Positions 9,043-16,727 of a stretch of 64,000 bases of DNA are shown in pieces. The notes under the pieces are model-generated. The model saw only the letters and a list, made by a program, of their open reading frames with translations. It ran no database searches and was not told where the DNA came from. The DNA is from CAVTSA01 sp963790575. Lineage in GTDB: Bacteria > Chloroflexota > Dormibacteria > Dormibacterales > Dormibacteraceae. The first letter of the stretch is position 1. Every line of letters starts with the position of its first letter. Where the stretch lies: positions 62,001 to 126,000 of the forward strand of contig CAWBPD010000026.1 in NCBI GenBank assembly GCA_963790575.1, read 5' to 3'. Made by a program: the position numbers and the translations under genes.

Positions 9043-9289
9043 CACTTGTACCTCCTTGCGCAACCCCAGACCCCTGCACGGATGTCGAAGTCAACTCTGA
9101 ACATTCCACCCGCCGTCAGCCTCGGCGCTCGCCCCCACCAGGGGGGCCGGCAGATCGCGTGGCGCGCGGCACCGTCAAGGGGGCCGCACAACAATCAAAA
9201 CCCAAGTCTAAAGATCTCGCCATAGGACAATTGGATAACGGCTATAGGACAGTTATCCCGGGGTTAAGGACCGGCCCTCTCGGCAACGG
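8958..9289. other. Intergenic region upstream of the surface-glycan operon
   Basis: 332 bp between the GT2 gene and the PHP gene, both read leftward. It holds the small leader frame (8947-9042) and an unusually AT-rich patch around 9185-9260 with direct and inverted repeats, listed separately. No other coding frame is convincing. The promoter of the seven-gene operon should lie here, but I cannot assign -35/-10 boxes with confidence. Confidence 0.5.
9222..9258. promoter_or_regulatory. Candidate operator: direct repeat ATAGGACA plus inverted repeat GGATAAC/GTTATCC
   Basis: ATAGGACA(A/G)TT occurs twice (9222 and 9244), 22 bp apart, which is two helical turns. Nested in it is an inverted repeat GGATAAC (9233-9239) and GTTATCC (9252-9258) with a 12-bp spacer. 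The patch is AT-rich compared with everything around it and lies upstream of the glycan operon, so a regulator site or promoter is plausible. Confidence 0.4.
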
Positions 9290-10060
9290 TCAGCGCCGGG
9301 CGGAACCGAGCTTCGTGAGGACGTTGCGTGCCGCCAGGAGCGCGTAACGAGGGGTGGGCGGCCGGCAGCGCACCGGTCTCGTGGCCCGGCTTTCAATGGC
9401 GGCCCTAAACGCTTCCGGGTCCCTTCCCGCAAAGGTGGTGCAGCAGGTCGCGATCGCTTGGCGCAGGTGGGCGTCGGATCCTCCGCTGAGCGAGCGGTCG
9501 CCGAAGTCATGCCGGTTGGCGCGTCGGTTGGCGAGCAGAGTCGCGGGGGCAGGCGAGCCGTTCAGCACCTCCACCACGTCGAAGGGGAGCTCCCCGGCCA
9601 GTTTCGCAACGCCGTGGCGGCCCGGATGCCAGAAGGGATGGACGGCGACGGCGATACCGCCCGCCTCGTGGATCGCCACCACGGTCTCGGCTGCGCTGAG
9701 CCCGGGCGGGATGGGGTGGGAGATGAAGAGCGCTCCCACGTGCCCATCTCGGGTGGAGACTTCCTCGCCGACGATGATGTAGATACGTGCCTTGGTTTCA
9801 GCCGCGTGCGCGCGCGCCCGCAACGCCCCCTCGACCGTGTTGTGGTCGGTGATGCAGAGGACGTCGAGCCAGGGGATGCGATCGGCATAGTCGACGACGT
9901 CCTCTGGCTCGTCCACGCCATCCGAGCAGCGCGTGTGGACGTGGGGATCGCAGATTCCCCGTCCCGGTCCCTCCGGGGGACCGTTCGGAGCGTCTCGACT
10001 GGCCGCGTCGACGTGCCCTTCGCGACGAAACTCGTGATCGCCTCCCATCCTGCTCAACAC
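9290..10060 (-). CDS. PHP-domain phosphoesterase
   Basis: 256 residues from a GTG at 10060, with GAGGAGG about 12 nt upstream; an ATG at 10048 is an alternative. The PHP metal motifs are clear: CDPHVHTRCSDG near residue 37, ITDHNTVEG near 70, EEVSTRDGHVGALF, AVHPFWHPGRHG, and GGSDAHLRQAI. This set matches the stand-alone PHP/histidinol-phosphatase-like phosphoesterases that hydrolyse small phosphate esters or oligonucleotides with a trinuclear metal centre. No histidine genes are nearby, so the substrate is open. The gene reads toward the glycan operon but is separated from it by 332 bp. Confidence 0.85.
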   Translation of the reverse strand: MLSRMGGDHEFRREGHVDAASRDAPNGPPEGPGRGICDPHVHTRCSDGVDEPEDVVDYADRIPWLDVLCITDHNTVEGALRARAHAAETKARIYIIVGEEVSTRDGHVGALFISHPIPPGLSAAETVVAIHEAGGIAVAVHPFWHPGRHGVAKLAGELPFDVVEVLNGSPAPATLLANRRANRHDFGDRSLSGGSDAHLRQAIATCCTTFAGRDPEAFRAAIESRATRPVRCRPPTPRYALLAARNVLTKLGSARR

Positions 10061-10386
10061 CGTCCGTGATCACCTCCTCGGCGGCGACGCCTGCCGCCGG
10101 CGGCGCCGGGGATTGTGAGCCGCGCGGGTCCCGCGGGTGAGCATGGACAACGAGCCCTGTTTCCGCGCCCGCCGCCGACCGATCTGGCCGGACCTCCAGG
10201 GCCGGATGAGGGCAGCGTCGGCAAACTGCAACCCACCGTAGCACGCAGGTGCGGGATGGCCCGAAACCGGCCCCGAGGAACGGGGGCAGCGTAAAGGGTG
10301 CAGACAGACGGTGGGGACACCGGCGAAGATGCGCGCATGGAGAAGACAGGCAACGCTGCGCGTGCCAGATGGTCGGAGCCTCGGCG
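10061..10386. other. Divergent intergenic region between PHP and M32 genes
   Basis: 326 bp separating leftward and rightward genes, so it should carry two promoters. It is GC-rich, with small GC palindromes (CCGCGCGGGTCCCGCGGG near 10120) but no clear -35/-10 boxes, no paired-repeat element and no convincing frame. Short frames here have no family resemblance. Confidence 0.4.
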
Positions 10387-11880
10387 ATGAGCGCGCTCGA
10401 AGAGCTGAAGACGGTCCTCGCCGAGGTGACCGACCTGCACCGCGTCGGAGGGGTGCTGGAATGGGACCAGGAGACCTACATGCCGGCGGGAGGCGTGGCG
10501 GCGCGGGCGCGCGAGGTGGCCCTGATCAGCCGGCTCGCGCACGAGAGATTCGTCTCCGACCAGGTGAGGTCGCTGCTGGAGCGCGCGGAGGCACAGACGC
10601 AGAGCCTGGCCGAGGACAGCGACGACCGGAGCCTGGTGCGTGTGGCGCGCCGAGACTTCGATGAGGCGACCAAGCTGCCGGCGGCGCTGGTCGAGGCGAT
10701 GGCGCGCGCGCAGGCGGAGTCGCAGCCGGTCTGGGTGGAGGCGCGCCGGAGGTCCGACTGGGCGCTCTATCAGCCGCGAATGGAACGGACGGCGGAGCTG
10801 GCGCGCCGGGTCGCCGACGCCTACGGGTACCGGGAACGCCCCATGGACGCGCTCATCGCCCAGCAGGAGCCCGGCCTCACCCTCGCCGACGTCGATCGGA
10901 TCTTCGCCGAGCTTCGCAACGTGATCGTCCCCCTCGTGCGCGAGATCGGCGGCCGGCCGCTGGCGCCCGATCTCCTCGATCGCACGCTGGAACCGCCCGA
11001 CCGGCAGATCTCCTTCGGCCTCGATGTGGCTCGCGCGCTTGGGTACAGCACCGAGCGCGGTCGCATCGACCTGTCCGCCCACCCGTTCACGATCGGCCTC
11101 GGTCGCGGTGACGTCCGGATCACGGCCCGGGTCGAGCACGGGCTGAACAGCGTCTACGGGACGATCCACGAGGCGGGCCACGCCATGTACGAGCAGGGCG
11201 TCGCCTCCGAGATCGACCAGGGTCCGCTCGCGGGAGGCACCACCCCCGGGGTCCACGAATCGCAGTCACGGCTCTGGGAGAACCAGGTGGGGCGGAGCCG
11301 GGCCTTCGCCGGCTGGATCCTGCCCCGGCTCCAGCAGGCGTTCGGAGACCTCGACGGGCTCGACCCAGATGGGTACTACCGCTCGGTCAACCTGGTCCGC
11401 CCTTCCTACATCAGGGTCGACGCGGACGAGGTCACCTACAACCTCCACATCATGCTGCGGACGGAGCTGGAGGGCGAGCTACTGGAGGGGAGGCTGCGCG
11501 TGGCCGACATTCCGGAAGCCTGGAACCAGAAGCTGAGCGACTACCTCGGGCTGGCGCCACCCCCGTCCACCGCCGAGGGCTGCCTTCAAGACATCCACTG
11601 GACCTTCCCGGTGCTCGGGTCGTTCGTCGGCTACACGCTCGGCAACGTGATCGGCCCCCAGTTGCTGGCGACCGCGGTCCGGTCGATCGGCGACCTCGAC
11701 GAGCTGATCGCGCGCGGGGACTTCGCCACGCTGCTGGGCTGGCTGCAGGAGAACGTGTACCGGCACGGGCGCAAGTTCACGCCCAACGAGCTGCTGACCC
11801 GCGTCACCGGCGAGCCGATCAACCCCGCCTACTGGACCCAATACATCCGGGACAAGTACACCGCGCTCTACGACCTCTGA
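10387..11880 (+). CDS. M32 family metallocarboxypeptidase
   Basis: 497 residues from an ATG at 10387 (another in-frame ATG lies at 10369); the family is usually about 500 residues. The zinc site TIHEAGHAMYEQG carries the HExxH motif and is followed by the family-specific HESQSRLWENQVGRS, whose Glu is the third metal ligand. N-terminal VGGVLEWDQETYMPAGG is also typical. These cytosolic thermostable carboxypeptidases (Taq type) remove C-terminal amino acids, sparing proline. The gene is monocistronic and converges on the GalT-like gene across a gap with a paired repeat. Confidence 0.93.
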   Translation: MSALEELKTVLAEVTDLHRVGGVLEWDQETYMPAGGVAARAREVALISRLAHERFVSDQVRSLLERAEAQTQSLAEDSDDRSLVRVARRDFDEATKLPAALVEAMARAQAESQPVWVEARRRSDWALYQPRMERTAELARRVADAYGYRERPMDALIAQQEPGLTLADVDRIFAELRNVIVPLVREIGGRPLAPDLLDRTLEPPDRQISFGLDVARALGYSTERGRIDLSAHPFTIGLGRGDVRITARVEHGLNSVYGTIHEAGHAMYEQGVASEIDQGPLAGGTTPGVHESQSRLWENQVGRSRAFAGWILPRLQQAFGDLDGLDPDGYYRSVNLVRPSYIRVDADEVTYNLHIMLRTELEGELLEGRLRVADIPEAWNQKLSDYLGLAPPPSTAEGCLQDIHWTFPVLGSFVGYTLGNVIGPQLLATAVRSIGDLDELIARGDFATLLGWLQENVYRHGRKFTPNELLTRVTGEPINPAYWTQYIRDKYTALYDL

Positions 11881-11910
11881 GGGGTGGCGCATGGCCCCCG
11901 AACGCGTTAC

Positions 11911-11964
11911 ATTGCCAGCGATTCAACCGCAAGCTGTCCGGTTTAGGGTTGCATCGCCGGCAAT
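11911..11964. repeat. Paired palindromic element, family D (TGCCGGCA core), 42-bp spacing
   Basis: ATTGCCAGCGAT (11911-11922) and ATCGCCGGCAAT (11953-11964) are near-complements starting exactly 42 bp apart. Pairing can extend to about 20 bp (ACATTGCC...CAACC with GGTTGCATC...AATGT). The spacer also starts AACC and ends GGTT. The element fills the gap between two convergent genes, so a bidirectional terminator is one reading. Same geometry as elements at 13040, 17681, 23528 and others. Confidence 0.65.
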
Positions 11965-11981
11965 GTCACCGGTTGGGGCGC

Positions 11982-13013
11982 TCAGATGAGTCGACGCAGG
12001 CGCTGCGCCACCTCTTCCGGACTGACGTCGATCATGGCCTCTCCCTGCAGGCGCTCGAAATAGGTGACGTCGCTGCGGTAGACCGGGTCGGGGTTGGAGC
12101 GGCTGACCACTTTGAGGAGGACCTGGTAGCCGGCGTCAGCGCCACGCGGCCCGCCGCCGCTGAGCGCGAAGTTGAAGGACGTCAGGTTCCACTCCTTGTA
12201 GGCACTCAGAACGCTGGAGAGTCCCTGTCCGAGGGCGGCGCAGTCTTCCTCGGTCAGGTCGACCAGGTCGGCGGCGCCTTCGACCACACCCCACACCTCG
12301 TGGAACCCGGTGGGGGCGAACGCGGTCAGCCAGGCGACCCGGCCGGTTCGTCCCACCCAACGCGGGCCGGCCGCCTCCTGCTCGAGCAGGGTCCGCCAGA
12401 AGGGGGTGGCGTTCAGCTCCGCCCACATCTGGGATCGCTCCACCAGCAGGCGCTGCACGGTGCAGCCGCAGGCGTCGTGCGCGGACTGCAGATGGGGGTG
12501 CACGAGGGAGGACCCCGACGGCGGCAGGTAGTTGGCATTGATCGAGCTCCAGACCGCCCCCGGATCCAGCTTCCGGACCGCCCGCGCGTGCCGCACCATC
12601 GCGGTCAGGGCGTCGCCGATCAGCTCCGGGGTCAGCTCGTCGAGGTCCAGGAAGTGGCGCGCCGGGTCGTAGATGCCGACCGCGGTGTGGGTCGAGTACG
12701 CGAGCACGTTGGGCACCACCACCGCGCGGCCCTGGCGGATCCGGCCCTCGGGCGTCAGCTCGGGCGGGAACGGGAACGTCAGCTGCTCCAGCACCTCTGC
12801 GTCGAAGGGGCAGAACCTCCCGGGGGCGGTGAGCGAGGTGAGGTCGGTGCGCTGCTGGGGCTGCAGCTTCTCGCCGGTGATGAGCCGAGCGCTCGCGCCG
12901 GTGAGGGGATCGCGCCGCCAGCGCAGCGGCACCGAGCGCCACTCGCCGCCCGCCGACCGATCCGGCACCCGGGCCTGCAAGTCCCGCTCCTCGAACACGA
13001 TCATCATCGCCAC
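11982..13013 (-). CDS. GalT-like HIT-superfamily nucleotidyltransferase
   Basis: 343 residues from a GTG at 13013 (in-frame ATGs at residues 3 and 4 are equally possible). SLVHPHLQSAHD carries the His-x-His catalytic pattern of galactose-1-phosphate uridylyltransferase, preceded by the conserved N..LPPSGSS loop and VVVPNVLAYSTHTAVGIY. The zinc cysteines of classical GalT are not obvious. The family transfers UMP or AMP between sugar phosphates. No galactose genes are near, so the substrate is undefined. It is divergent from the alpha/beta hydrolase gene across a family B paired repeat. Confidence 0.7.
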   Translation of the reverse strand: MAMMIVFEERDLQARVPDRSAGGEWRSVPLRWRRDPLTGASARLITGEKLQPQQRTDLTSLTAPGRFCPFDAEVLEQLTFPFPPELTPEGRIRQGRAVVVPNVLAYSTHTAVGIYDPARHFLDLDELTPELIGDALTAMVRHARAVRKLDPGAVWSSINANYLPPSGSSLVHPHLQSAHDACGCTVQRLLVERSQMWAELNATPFWRTLLEQEAAGPRWVGRTGRVAWLTAFAPTGFHEVWGVVEGAADLVDLTEEDCAALGQGLSSVLSAYKEWNLTSFNFALSGGGPRGADAGYQVLLKVVSRSNPDPVYRSDVTYFERLQGEAMIDVSPEEVAQRLRRLI

Positions 13014-13039
13014 AATCTAGCCCTGCAGGGCAGCTCGGC

Positions 13040-13097
13040 CAGCTGTCGACAGATGTCGCGTCGGTGGCCCTGGATTTGGGCCATCTCTCGACAGATG
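13040..13097. repeat. Paired palindromic element, family B (CATCTGTCGACAGATG), 42-bp spacing
   Basis: CAGCTGTCGACAGATG (13040-13055) and CATCTCTCGACAGATG (13082-13097) are near-perfect 16-bp palindromes with centres 42 bp apart. The spacer contains GGCCC/GGGCC, able to form an inner hairpin. The same palindrome pair recurs at 40483-40540. It lies in a divergent promoter gap, suggesting that the hydrolase start is downstream of it. Confidence 0.7.
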
Positions 13098-13894
13098 GCC
13101 ACCGGGGTTTGGAGTGCCTGCCAGACTGGTCCGCGGTGCTCCCCGCGTACGAGGTGGTCGGCGAAGGGCCGCCCCTGGTGCTGCTGCCTGGCACCTTCAG
13201 CGATCGGCGGGTCTGGCGGCGGGTGGTGGGCTCCCTGCAGCGCCGGCACCGCTGCCTGCTCTACGACCCGCGCGGCACCGGGCAGACGGCGGACCCCGGA
13301 ACCCCGTTCGGCGTCGACGACCTGGCCGACGACGTGCTCCAGCTGCTCAAGCACGTGGCGTGGTCGCGGGTGGACCTGGTCGGCCACTCGCTTGGGTCCG
13401 CCACCGCGCTCACCATCGCGGGGCGGCATCCCTCTCGCGTGCGGCGGCTGGTCGCGATCGCTCCCGCCATGGGCGTGGACGCGCATCTCGCCACCGTCCT
13501 CGATCACTGGGAGGCGCTGGCGCGGTCGAACCTCGACGAGGGGGCGCTGGCCCGCGCGCTGGTGCTGGACGCCTTCGGCCGCGCCGCCTTCGAACGCATC
13601 GTCCCGGCGGTCATCCACGACTGGGTCCGCCACCCGATCGCCCGCGACACCATCCTCCGCTTCGTGGCCTGCGACCGCACCCAGGACGTGGGCGCGATGG
13701 CGCGCCGGGTGGACGCTCCGACGCTGCTCCTGGCCGGAGGTGAAGACGCGCTGGCCGGCGTCGCCAACGCCGAGCGCCTGGCGGCCCTGATCCCGGGTTC
13801 CCGCGTGGAGGTGATCGCCCGCAGCGGGCACACGCCGCAGGTGGAGCGGCCGGCCGCGGTGGCCCGCCTGGTGGCGCCGTTCCTGGAGGGCTGA
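13064..13894 (+). CDS. Alpha/beta hydrolase
   Basis: Up to 276 residues. The fold is clear: oxyanion strand PLVLLPGTFSD, DPRGTGQTADPG, nucleophile elbow VGHSLGSATAL (Ser), acid near LLAGGEDAL, and catalytic His in ARSGHTPQVERP. The start is uncertain: the GTG at 13064 would place the second half of a family B paired repeat inside the gene, encoding GHLSTDGHRG; a TTG at 13109 or GTG at 13136 (VLPAYEVVGEGPP) would keep the repeat intergenic. Cytosolic esterase or lyase of the epoxide hydrolase/haloperoxidase-like group; substrate unknown. Confidence 0.85.
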   Translation: MALDLGHLSTDGHRGLECLPDWSAVLPAYEVVGEGPPLVLLPGTFSDRRVWRRVVGSLQRRHRCLLYDPRGTGQTADPGTPFGVDDLADDVLQLLKHVAWSRVDLVGHSLGSATALTIAGRHPSRVRRLVAIAPAMGVDAHLATVLDHWEALARSNLDEGALARALVLDAFGRAAFERIVPAVIHDWVRHPIARDTILRFVACDRTQDVGAMARRVDAPTLLLAGGEDALAGVANAERLAALIPGSRVEVIARSGHTPQVERPAAVARLVAPFLEG

Positions 13895-13928
13895 GGCGCC
13901 GGCGGGCCGAACGTACGATCAGAGAATC

Positions 13929-15800
13929 ATGGCCACCCAGGAGGTCGCCGCCGACCGTACCGAGGAATTCCGCGAGCGTTTGCGCGCGGTACCCGACGAG
14001 CCCGGCGTCTACCTGTTCCGAAACCAGGGTGGCACCGTGATCTACGTCGGGAAGGCGGTGCGGTTGCGCGATCGGCTCCGCTCCTACTTCACGCCCGGCT
14101 ACGCGCTGCTCAATCAACGCATCGCCGACTTGCTCCGCAACATCTGGGACTTCGAGTTCATCCGCGCCGGGAACGAGGTGGAGGCCCTGATCCTGGAGCA
14201 GAACCTGATCCAGCACTACCGGCCGCGCTACAACGTCCGCCTCAAGGACGACAAGAACTACCTCTATCTCAAGCTCCCGGTGCGGGACGAGTTCGCACGC
14301 GTCCACTACGCGCGGCGAATGCAGAAGGACGGTGCCCTCTATTTCGGGCCCTACACCTCGGCCCAGTCGCTGCGCGAGACGGTGAAGTCGATCCGTCGGC
14401 TGCTCCCCTTCCGGACCTGCTCCGATGACATCTTCAAGCAACACAAGGTCTGCCTCGACTTCCACATCCAGCGCTGCCCCGGGCCCTGCGAAGGCCGCAT
14501 CTCAGAGGAGGCCTACCGGGCCCGGATCCAGGAGGTCGGCTACCTGATGGAGGGCCGCTCCGACCAGCTCTCGGGAGAGCTGCGCCGGCGCATGCTGATG
14601 GCGGCGGAAGCGCTGGACTTCGAAAACGCGGCCGCTTACCGCGACCAGCTCCAGGCGGTCGAGAAGATCGCCGGCCGCCAGAAGGTCCGCACCTCGGGGA
14701 AGGACGACCAGGATCTGGTCGCCTACGCGCGCGAGGGGCGGGACGTCTACGTGGAGCTGGCGTACTTCCGCGAGGGCCGGATGGTGGGGCACGACGGATT
14801 CCCCCTGGAGGGGGCTGCCGACGCCACCGAGCCCGAGCTCCTCCGCGGCTTCGTGGTGCAGTACTACGGCAGCGCGACCCACGTGCCCCGGACGTTGCTC
14901 CTGCCCGGTCCGATCGAGGAGCCGGACCTGTTGCGCGAGTGGCTGGCGCAGCTCCGGGAGGGAGCGGTCGAGCTCCAGGTCCCCAAACGCGGCCGGAAGC
15001 GGCAGCTGCTGGACCAGCTCGCGGTGACGGCTCAGGAGGAACTGCGCCAGCTGCATATCCAGGCCGACTACGACCGCAGCCGGACGGAGCCGATGTTGCT
15101 GGCGCTGGCCGAGGCGCTGAACCTCGCCGAGCCACCGCACAGGATCGAGTGCTATGACATCTCGAACATCCAGGGGGCCTCGGCGGTGGGGTCGATGGTG
15201 GTCTTTCTCGGCGGCCGCCCGGCCACCGATCACTACCGGCACTTCCGCATCAAGTACACCCCGGGGCCGAACGACTTCGCGATGTTGCAGGAGGTGATGC
15301 GCCGGCGCCTCGACCACCTGGAGGCAGCCGAGCGCCGCGAGGGTGCGGAGGTGGTGGGGGACAAGTCGTTCTCCAGCCGGCCCGACCTGATCGTCATCGA
15401 TGGTGGCAGGGGTCAGCTCTCCGCCGTGATGGAGGTGATGGAGGAGCTCGGATACGCCGACATCCCCACCTTCGGCCTCGCCAAGCAGCAGGAGTGGCTG
15501 TTCGCGCCCGGGGAATCCGACCCGATCGTGCAGGAACACGACTCGCCGGGGATGTTCCTGGTCCAGCGGATCCGGGACGAGGCGCACCGGTTCGCCATCA
15601 CCCACCACCGGAAGGTCCGGACGCGCCGGGCACTGACCTCGCCGCTCGACTCGGTGGAGGGTGTCGGGCCTGCGCGCAAGCGGCGGCTGCTGCGCGAGTT
15701 CGGGTCCCTGCAGGCGATCCGGGAGGCCCGGGTCGAGGAGCTGACCTCGCGCGGAGGTCTGCCCGTAGGGGTGGCGGCACGCGTCAAGGAGCTCCTCTGA
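13929..15800 (+). CDS. uvrC: UvrABC excinuclease subunit C
   Basis: 623 residues, full length. Order of domains: GIY-YIG nuclease (PDEPGVYLFRNQGGTVIYVGKA, the first cut), the Cys-rich-like region (CSDDIFKQHKVCLDFHIQRC), UVR motif near residue 215-235 (binding UvrB), RNase H-like second nuclease (IECYDISNIQGASAVGSMVV and VIDGGRGQL) and C-terminal helix-hairpin-helix (SVEGVGPARKRRLL). UvrC makes both incisions around bulky DNA lesions. The RapZ-like gene follows after 2 bp, the usual order in Actinobacteria and Chloroflexota-like genomes. Confidence 0.97.
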   Translation: MATQEVAADRTEEFRERLRAVPDEPGVYLFRNQGGTVIYVGKAVRLRDRLRSYFTPGYALLNQRIADLLRNIWDFEFIRAGNEVEALILEQNLIQHYRPRYNVRLKDDKNYLYLKLPVRDEFARVHYARRMQKDGALYFGPYTSAQSLRETVKSIRRLLPFRTCSDDIFKQHKVCLDFHIQRCPGPCEGRISEEAYRARIQEVGYLMEGRSDQLSGELRRRMLMAAEALDFENAAAYRDQLQAVEKIAGRQKVRTSGKDDQDLVAYAREGRDVYVELAYFREGRMVGHDGFPLEGAADATEPELLRGFVVQYYGSATHVPRTLLLPGPIEEPDLLREWLAQLREGAVELQVPKRGRKRQLLDQLAVTAQEELRQLHIQADYDRSRTEPMLLALAEALNLAEPPHRIECYDISNIQGASAVGSMVVFLGGRPATDHYRHFRIKYTPGPNDFAMLQEVMRRRLDHLEAAERREGAEVVGDKSFSSRPDLIVIDGGRGQLSAVMEVMEELGYADIPTFGLAKQQEWLFAPGESDPIVQEHDSPGMFLVQRIRDEAHRFAITHHRKVRTRRALTSPLDSVEGVGPARKRRLLREFGSLQAIREARVEELTSRGGLPVGVAARVKELL

Positions 15801-15802
15801 CG

Positions 15803-16423
15803 GTGGCGCGACTCGTCGTGCTCGGGGGTCCCGACGCCTCCGGAGCGGAGCGCGCGTTCCGGGACGTTGGGTGTGAGGTGGAGGTACTCGACGGCACCGG
15901 GACGGCGCGCCTGCGAGCGCTGGACAAGGCGGGCGTGCGCTACCACCTGGTCCACGTGGGCGCCGGCGACGAAGCACCCGGAGGGAGCTTCCAACGGGCC
16001 CACGAACGAATCGCGATCGGGGACGCGGCTGCGGCGGCGGATCGCGTGCGGCCTCTGGCCAGACCCCGGTTGCGCTGCCTCGCCTTCGCCTATCAGGACG
16101 GTATCCCCGCCGACGCCACCTGGTTGGTCGACGTCCGCTTCCTCGACAACCCGTACTGGGTCCCCGAACTGCGCCCCCTGACGGGACTCGACGAGCCGGT
16201 GCGGATCTTCGTGCTCGACCAACCCGCGGCCGGCGACCTGCTCGACCGCCTCGAGTCGGCGGTCCGCTGGTCGGCCCCCCTCTACCACCGCGACCACCTC
16301 ACGGTGGCGGTTGGCTGCACGGGCGGCCGCCACCGCTCAGTCGTGATCGCCGCCGAACTGGCCCGCCGCCTGTCCACCCTTCCGGGGTTCGACGTAGTGC
16401 TGGAGGCACCGGCGCTGGGCTGA
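15803..16423 (+). CDS. rapZ: RapZ-like protein with degenerate, shortened nucleotide-binding half
   Basis: 206 residues from a GTG at 15803 with AAGGAG at 15787-15792; typical RapZ has about 285. The C-terminal domain from residue about 92 is intact: LAFAYQDGIPADATWLVDVR, DNPYWVPELRPLTGLDEPV and the signature VAVGCTGGRHRSVVIA. The N-terminal half keeps the first strand (LVVLGGPDASGAERAFRDVG), but the Walker A GxSGxGKS is lost, including the Lys, and about 80 residues are missing. RapZ C-terminal domains bind small RNA or protein partners and sense amino-sugar metabolites in other bacteria. It sits directly behind uvrC. The yvcK gene that usually comes next is absent. Confidence 0.8.
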   Translation: MARLVVLGGPDASGAERAFRDVGCEVEVLDGTGTARLRALDKAGVRYHLVHVGAGDEAPGGSFQRAHERIAIGDAAAAADRVRPLARPRLRCLAFAYQDGIPADATWLVDVRFLDNPYWVPELRPLTGLDEPVRIFVLDQPAAGDLLDRLESAVRWSAPLYHRDHLTVAVGCTGGRHRSVVIAAELARRLSTLPGFDVVLEAPALG

Positions 16424-16727
16424 CCTCCCAGCGACTTCGCGCTGGCGCGCGAGCGCTTCGCGCACGGCGGCGTAGGTACCGGGAGTGCCAGTTGTGAGCT
16501 TGCGATTTGTCTTTCTTGGGTGGCTCCGCCCCCAAAACCCCCGCGGCGGCGTTCGCCGCCGAGCCCTGCCGGGTCCGCAGTGCGAGGTGCTCCCGCGAGC
16601 GGGGTGCTTGCTCGCTTCGGGCTGGCGCCCGCGCTTGCGCCCGCTTGTACGTGCCCGCAAGATTCCTACGGGTACTCCACCGTGGGCCGCGGGTGGCGAC
16701 GGGTGCTGCGCGCGAGAGGGGCGGGGG
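16424..16727. repeat. Hairpin-rich non-coding region between rapZ and the epimerase gene
   Basis: 304 bp between convergent genes with no convincing frame. It contains many short GC hairpins: CCAGCGACTTCGCGCTGG near 16428, GGGTGGCTCCGCCCCC near 16519, GGCGGCGTTCGCCGCC near 16543, GGGCTGGCGCCC near 16618 and GGGCGCAAGCGCGGGC on the reverse strand near 16630. The density and alternating loops resemble REP-type arrays or a decayed insertion. A stretch reading TTGGGTGGCTCCGCCCCCAA is a good stem-loop and might terminate rapZ. Confidence 0.5.

Noticed and set aside
11905..11970. Paired elements simply as intrinsic terminators
   Set aside because: It fits convergent gaps, but no T-run follows, and the same doublets occur upstream of genes and in divergent gaps, so this is not a general explanation.
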